A stretch of 25,112 nt of DNA from Candidatus Buchananbacteria bacterium CG10_big_fil_rev_8_21_14_0_10_33_19 (GTDB taxonomy: Bacteria; Patescibacteria; ABY1; 2-01-FULL-39-33), in assembly GCA_002773855.1 (NCBI GenBank), contig PEZY01000004.1, positions 75,706 to 100,817 of the forward strand, given 5' to 3'. Shown in pieces: positions 22,665-25,112 of the stretch. Both the position numbers and the translations under genes were made by a program. The notes beneath the pieces were generated by a model. That model was not told where the DNA came from. It saw only the letters and a program-made list of their open reading frames with translations, and searched no databases. Within the stretch, counting starts at the first letter, position 1. Each line of letters begins with the position of its first letter.

Positions 22665-23350
22665 GATAAATCATGAGGCCAAAATTCATTTTTTAAACGC
22701 ACAAAGCAATTTATTGCTCCATCAACTGATGACATTTTAGCTAAAAACAGGCGGCGTAATCGTGATGCAGAAACATTGCCAGATAAATATTCAAAATAAA
22801 TTCTATCCGCCAAGCCATAGCCCTGCTGATGAACAAAGAAATCATCAATATCAAAATTATCACCAAATTTTTCAATTAATTTTTGCCTCACCTCTTTTTG
22901 AGACTGTTTAGTGAGCTTAGATAAATCTGGAAAAGCTTCATAGGGATTTTCTAAATCTGATCCTACTAATCTAGCGCCTAAAAAACCAAACAACTCTACT
23001 AAAGCGCCCAAGCACATGCAATCTTTTTGACTTCTATTTTTATAAGAAATATCAGAAGTAATAAAATGAAAAGCATGTGAAGACTCTTCTAAAATTGAGT
23101 GTCTAGTAGTGCACCTACCAATTATCACCATCTTCTTAGAAATAATGTAATAACTAATACCAGCAAAATTTCTAATTTCCAATTCATCCTGTAAATAACC
23201 GGATAAGCACAATTTATTTGTATCAATACTTCTACCCAACCACCAAACCTCTGGATAATATGGTACTTTAATAGATAAAATATCTGATAACTCATCCATT
23301 ACATCATAAACGGCTGCCTCAACTTTATTTTGCCTTTCTTGCCACCTCAT
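22652..23350 (-). CDS. Hypothetical protein, 232 aa
   Basis: I do not recognise this protein. It is soluble-looking with no signal peptide. An N-terminal helix (QNKVEAAVYDVMDELSDIL) is followed by a motif RHSILEESSHAFHFI at about 82-96 that has a His/Glu arrangement as in some metal-dependent enzymes, but it is not a standard HExxH. A Gly-rich hydrophobic helix (CLGALVELFGFLGARLVG) follows. The start ATG 23350 is preferred over GTG 23353 because AGGAGG then sits 7 nt away. It follows panD by about 50 nt on the same strand, with no terminator between, so the two may be co-expressed. Confidence 0.75.
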   Translation of the reverse strand: MRWQERQNKVEAAVYDVMDELSDILSIKVPYYPEVWWLGRSIDTNKLCLSGYLQDELEIRNFAGISYYIISKKMVIIGRCTTRHSILEESSHAFHFITSDISYKNRSQKDCMCLGALVELFGFLGARLVGSDLENPYEAFPDLSKLTKQSQKEVRQKLIEKFGDNFDIDDFFVHQQGYGLADRIYFEYLSGNVSASRLRRLFLAKMSSVDGAINCFVRLKNEFWPHDLSQAM

Positions 23351-23400
23351 CACTTGGCCTCCTAATTGTAAAGAACTAAAGCTATAATTTAATTTTAAAA

Positions 23401-23742
23401 TTATAAATATTTAATAAATCTATTATTACCATCCACTAACACATTTTTAGCTTCAATAGTTTTTTCTGATAATTTAAAACCCATGATTATAATTTCCTCG
23501 CCTTGTTTGATTAAATGAGCGGCGGCACCATTCATGCATATTATACCTGAACCTCTTTGTCCAACTATAACATAAGTTTCTAAACGATGACCAGAAGTAT
23601 TGCTAGCTATTAAAACTTTTTCACCAACCTGCAAGCCACTTTTGTCTAATAAATCTTCATCAACAGTAACGCTACCAATATAATCTAAATTAGCTGCTGT
23701 TACTTTAGCTTTATGAATTTTAGCGTGGAGAAACCAATTCAT
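23401..23742 (-). CDS. panD: Aspartate 1-decarboxylase
   Basis: This 113-aa protein is PanD, the pyruvoyl enzyme that makes beta-alanine from aspartate for pantothenate. The self-cleavage site YIGSVTVD has Gly23-Ser24, one residue earlier than in E. coli. The active-site Lys8 in HAKIHKAKV, Arg53 in SGHRLETYVI, and the NGAAAHL loop are all present. Length is close to normal (about 120). No panB, panC or coaA is nearby. A plausible TATAAT is at 23780-23785 on the minus strand. It is followed by the 232-aa gene. Confidence 0.9.
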   Translation of the reverse strand: MNWFLHAKIHKAKVTAANLDYIGSVTVDEDLLDKSGLQVGEKVLIASNTSGHRLETYVIVGQRGSGIICMNGAAAHLIKQGEEIIIMGFKLSEKTIEAKNVLVDGNNRFIKYL

Positions 23743-23779
23743 AATTAATACAATTTATTTAAAAAACCGTTACTTCCAT

Positions 23780-23808
23780 ATTATACTTTATTAAATAAAA
23801 AGTAAAAA
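23780..23808 (-). promoter_or_regulatory. Putative promoter of panD
   Basis: TATAAT on the minus strand has a weak -35 (TTTTTA at 17 bp, or TTTACT at 15 bp). The leader would be about 30 nt without a clear Shine-Dalgarno. Confidence 0.45.
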
Positions 23809-23829
23809 TTTTGGCAATAAAAAAACTTC

Positions 23830-24092
23830 GCCATAGCCAGTAAAATTTTAGCAATACGCCAACCGGCATACCTATACTATTAAGCAGAATTGAAGTAAAA
23901 CTTCAAAAAAGTTTTTATAGCAAGGGTGTATCGCCTTGGGGCTCGCAGATTTTAAACCGCAGTCTAAAACCAATATAGAATCCCCATAAAAATATACGTC
24001 CTAAAATTTAACCGGCTCCTGATGGTGAAGTCACTTATATTATAAAACTAGACAAAACCATTGTCAAAAAAGCTAAAAAACCCAAACAAAAA
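23830..24092 (+). pseudogene. Possible degraded protein-coding remnant
   Basis: One + strand frame reads like protein but is broken by stops near 23843, 23974 and 24008. Segments include PTGIPILLSRIEVKLQKS, FYSKGVSPWGSQILNRSL and, at the end, PDGEVTYIIKLDKTIVKK then a Lys-rich tail. It ends just before a hairpin terminator (24087-24114). Another frame also gives a short protein-like stretch (FAIASKILAIRQPAYLYY), so a frameshift is possible. I cannot name a parent family. The region also has a hairpin TACGCC/GGCATA near 23855-23871. It could equally be non-coding. Confidence 0.25.
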
Positions 24093-24135
24093 AAGACCAT
24101 ACGGTCTTTTTTATTTGTCGGGGTGAAAGGACTTG
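24080..24135 (-). repeat. Duplicate of tRNA-Pro 3' end plus terminator (copy 1)
   Basis: This 56-bp stretch matches 24265-24321 with a single A indel. It contains a GACC-ATAC-GGTC hairpin terminator with A and T tracts and the last 18-19 nt of tRNA-Pro, starting within the T-loop. Confidence 0.9.
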
Positions 24136-24264
24136 GTCACAACTCTCGTCGGCTTCCGCCTCCTTGGTCGCGACCCCGCCTCGCGATTTACCTCGCCAAA
24201 ATGCGTCGGTAAATAACGCTCCGGCTTTCAAGTCCTTACGCAGACCAAACTATTGGTCTGCTTC
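24136..24264. mobile_element. GC-rich block B behind tRNA-Pro (putative mini-element or structured RNA)
   Basis: About 130 bp of unusually GC-rich sequence lie between two near-identical 56-bp copies of the tRNA-Pro 3' end and terminator. No convincing ORF exists. On the minus strand the left copy (CAAGTCCTTTCACCC) is complementary in two pieces to the block's other end (GGGTGAA and AAGGACTTG), with a 9-bp hairpin GCAGACCAA/TTGGTCTGC between them, so a three-way junction can form. Inside are the hairpin ATTTACC/GGTAAAT, the palindrome GGTCGCGACC and CGGCTTCCGCCTC (24150-24162). Integration remnant or tRNA-derived RNA are both possible. Confidence 0.55.
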
Positions 24265-24321
24265 ACCCAAACAAAAAAAAGACCATACGGTCTTTTTTAT
24301 TTGTCGGGGTGAAAGGACTTG
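24265..24321 (-). repeat. tRNA-Pro 3' end plus terminator (copy 2, native)
   Basis: This is the native downstream region: the tRNA 3' end from the T-loop, then AAGACC-GTAT-GGTCTT with a T8 tail on the minus strand. It is the parent of the copy at 24080-24135. Confidence 0.9.
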
Positions 24322-24377
24322 AACCTTCGGCCTCTCGCTCCCAAAGCGAGCGCTCTAGCCAACTGAGCTACACCCCG
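24304..24377 (-). tRNA. tRNA-Pro (TGG)
   Basis: The cloverleaf has acceptor CGGGGTG/CACCCCG, anticodon stem CTCGC/GCGAG with loop TTTGGGA (anticodon TGG), and T-loop TTCAAGT. The bases after discriminator A are CAA, so CCA is not encoded. Confidence 0.95.
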
Positions 24378-24397
24378 ATTAAATCTACAACACAATG

Positions 24398-24469
24398 TGC
24401 CGAGGGGCAGAATTGAACTGCCGACACAAAGATTTTCAGTCTTCTGCTCTACCACTGAGCTACCTCGGC
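24398..24469 (-). tRNA. tRNA-Phe (GAA)
   Basis: The cloverleaf has acceptor GCCGAGG/CCTCGGC, anticodon loop CTGAAAA (anticodon GAA) and T-loop TTCAATT. CCA is not encoded. It lies between tRNA-Ile and tRNA-Pro, 20 nt from each. Confidence 0.94.
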
Positions 24470-24488
24470 ACGTTGCATTGTAAATTTG

Positions 24489-24562
24489 TGGGCAATGGGG
24501 GACTCGAACCTCCGACCTCGTCGTTATCAGCGACGCGCTCTAACCAGCTGAGCTAATTGCCC
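24489..24562 (-). tRNA. tRNA-Ile (GAT)
   Basis: The cloverleaf has acceptor GGGCAAT/ATTGCCC, anticodon stem CGTCG/CGACG with loop CTGATAA (anticodon GAT), and T-loop TTCGAGT. CCA is not encoded. It is first in the Ile-Phe-Pro cluster and has a promoter 37 nt upstream. Confidence 0.95.
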
Positions 24563-24598
24563 TTATATCTATATAAATTTAATCAATTTGACTTCCTA

Positions 24599-24627
24599 AA
24601 TATAACAAAAAAATATCAATTTGGCAA
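24599..24627 (-). promoter_or_regulatory. Promoter of the Ile-Phe-Pro tRNA cluster
   Basis: TTGCCA and TATATT on the minus strand are separated by 17 bp. This indicates the cluster is transcribed apart from the 16S gene. Confidence 0.6.
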
Positions 24628-24635
24628 GGGTTTTA

Positions 24636-24662
24636 ATAAAAAAGCACTACTATTGTAGTGCT
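24636..24662 (-). terminator. Terminator of the 83-aa gene
   Basis: AGCACTAC pairs with GTAGTGCT across TATT, followed on the minus strand by TTTTTTATT. The stem overlaps the stop codon. Confidence 0.85.
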
Positions 24663-24912
24663 AATATTTTTCTTTATCCAATAAATAATACTGGCCATCT
24701 TCGTAGCCATTTATTTTGGCAAAAAAAGTAATAGCATATATCTGAACAAGAGAAAGGATGATTACAGTAACTCCAGCCGATAACTGCAAATAAAATTTAC
24801 TAACTACTTCAATTTCATAAGCACTAAAGATTAAGCTAAAACCTTTGTAACCAAGAAACAAAATAAACATGTAGTAGGTTAATTTTATTAAAAAGTAAAT
24901 TAAGGTACGCAT
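24661..24912 (-). CDS. Small two-helix membrane protein between 16S rRNA and tRNA-Ile
   Basis: This 83-aa protein is not recognised. It has two predicted transmembrane helices (about residues 8-30 and 41-63, LQLSAGVTVIILSLVQIYAI) and a polar C-terminus ending DGQYYLLDKEKY. The ATG at 24912 is chosen because GGAGG lies 7 nt upstream; the longer reading to 24966 passes through a hairpin terminator. It sits in the place normally taken by a 16S-23S spacer, with a hairpin terminator on each side. Confidence 0.75.
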   Translation of the reverse strand: MRTLIYFLIKLTYYMFILFLGYKGFSLIFSAYEIEVVSKFYLQLSAGVTVIILSLVQIYAITFFAKINGYEDGQYYLLDKEKY

Positions 24913-24931
24913 TAGTATTCCTCCGTTTTTT

Positions 24932-24963
24932 AAAAAACCACTCCTGAAACAGAAATGGTTTTT
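24932..24963 (-). terminator. Putative terminator downstream of 16S rRNA
   Basis: On the minus strand AAAAACCATTTCT and AGGAGTGGTTTTT form a 13-bp stem (two G-T pairs) with a 5-nt loop, ending in a TTTTTT tract. It lies about 110 nt after the 16S 3' end. Confidence 0.65.
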
Positions 24964-25073
24964 CAAATGATTAACAACTGAAAAGCAATAAAAACAAGTG
25001 AGCCTATTTGTATTAATACAAATACGACTTATATAAGTTAAACCTCAAAACGAGGCATCACTCAATACTCCCT
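24964..25073 (-). other. 16S rRNA 3' trailer
   Basis: No gene is seen. It contains a perfect 20-bp palindrome TATTTGTATTAATACAAATA (25005-25024), a 12-bp palindrome ACTTATATAAGT (25027-25038) and a small CCTC/GAGG hairpin next to the mature end. These may be rRNA processing structures. Confidence 0.5.
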
Positions 25074-25112
25074 AGAAAGGAGGTGATCCACCCACAGCTT
25101 CCGCTACGGGTG
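25074..25112 (-). rRNA. 16S rRNA, 3' end (partial, continues past the window)
   Basis: The reverse complement ends with helix 45 (GTAGCGGAAGCTGTGG, GGAA tetraloop) and GGATCACCTCCTTTCT. The anti-Shine-Dalgarno CCTCC is intact, matching the AGGAGG sites before several genes. The exact mature 3' end is uncertain by a few bases; only about 39 nt are in the window. Confidence 0.95.

Noticed and set aside
23830..24060. Minus strand of this interval as tmRNA, RNase P RNA or 6S RNA
   Set aside because: No tRNA-like 3' end, no GAGGAAAGTCC-type RNase P motif and no clear long 6S-like hairpin could be found.
24087..24300. Two copies of the GACC-GGTC hairpin considered as a CRISPR-like or short repeat array
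   Set aside because: Only two copies, and both are explained by duplication of the tRNA-Pro terminator. No CRISPR array is present in the window.

Overview
The window is a compact, AT-rich bacterial chromosome segment with short intergenic gaps, standard code (TGA is used as a stop, for example by the 121-aa membrane gene at 19298) and canonical sigma70-type promoters. A 16S rRNA 3' end with a normal anti-Shine-Dalgarno lies at the right edge. Housekeeping genes of ordinary size sit beside many small orphan membrane proteins, Lys-rich or acidic tails on L32 and HU, and an unlinked 16S gene. I infer a reduced-genome bacterium, most likely Candidate Phyla Radiation/Patescibacteria (Parcubacteria-like). 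That is inference from gene content, not a phylogenetic placement.

Layout. Positions 20-6340 (mostly +) hold RNA and translation genes: a Xer-type recombinase, cca, an RluA-family pseudouridine synthase, rpmF, nusB, rnc and pilT. tRNA-Lys and tRNA-Arg follow on the minus strand. Positions 6645-10117 (minus) hold a DUF488 gene with an operator-like palindrome, HU, a small acidic protein, ymdB and rny. A CYTH protein lies at 10444-10929 (+). Positions 11010-14982 (minus) hold infB-rbfA-nrnA-like and clpP. tRNA-Cys and a 70-aa orphan are at 15105-15433 (+). A 3D-domain exported protein, an orphan promoter-terminator pair on the + strand and a Cys-rich orphan fill 15520-16680.

Positions 16758-19925 (minus) form a redox module. 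A membrane-anchored thioredoxin, CcdA and a DipZ-like redoxin are in one tight operon. Upstream are a small XRE-type regulator and a 4-TM partner. An 18-bp palindrome of the form TGTNAAGTNNACTTNACA overlaps the -35 box in identical phase at both the regulator's promoter and the redox operon's promoter. I infer one autoregulated regulon.

Positions 19934-22053 hold a large orphan membrane protein with a Cys-pair repeat and tRNA-Gly. Positions 22181-23742 hold two small zinc-ribbon membrane proteins, an orphan, and an aspartate 1-decarboxylase (panD). Positions 24080-24562 hold tRNA-Pro, tRNA-Phe and tRNA-Ile with their own promoter. Behind tRNA-Gly and behind tRNA-Pro lies a short GC-rich block of about 0.2 kb. 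Each is bracketed by a duplication of the tRNA 3' end (breakpoint in the T-loop) plus the tRNA terminator, and both share the 13-mer CGGCTTCCGCCTC. These look like minimal tRNA-targeted elements, or a structured RNA family, and are the most novel feature here. A small membrane protein gene and two hairpin terminators separate the 16S rRNA from tRNA-Ile.
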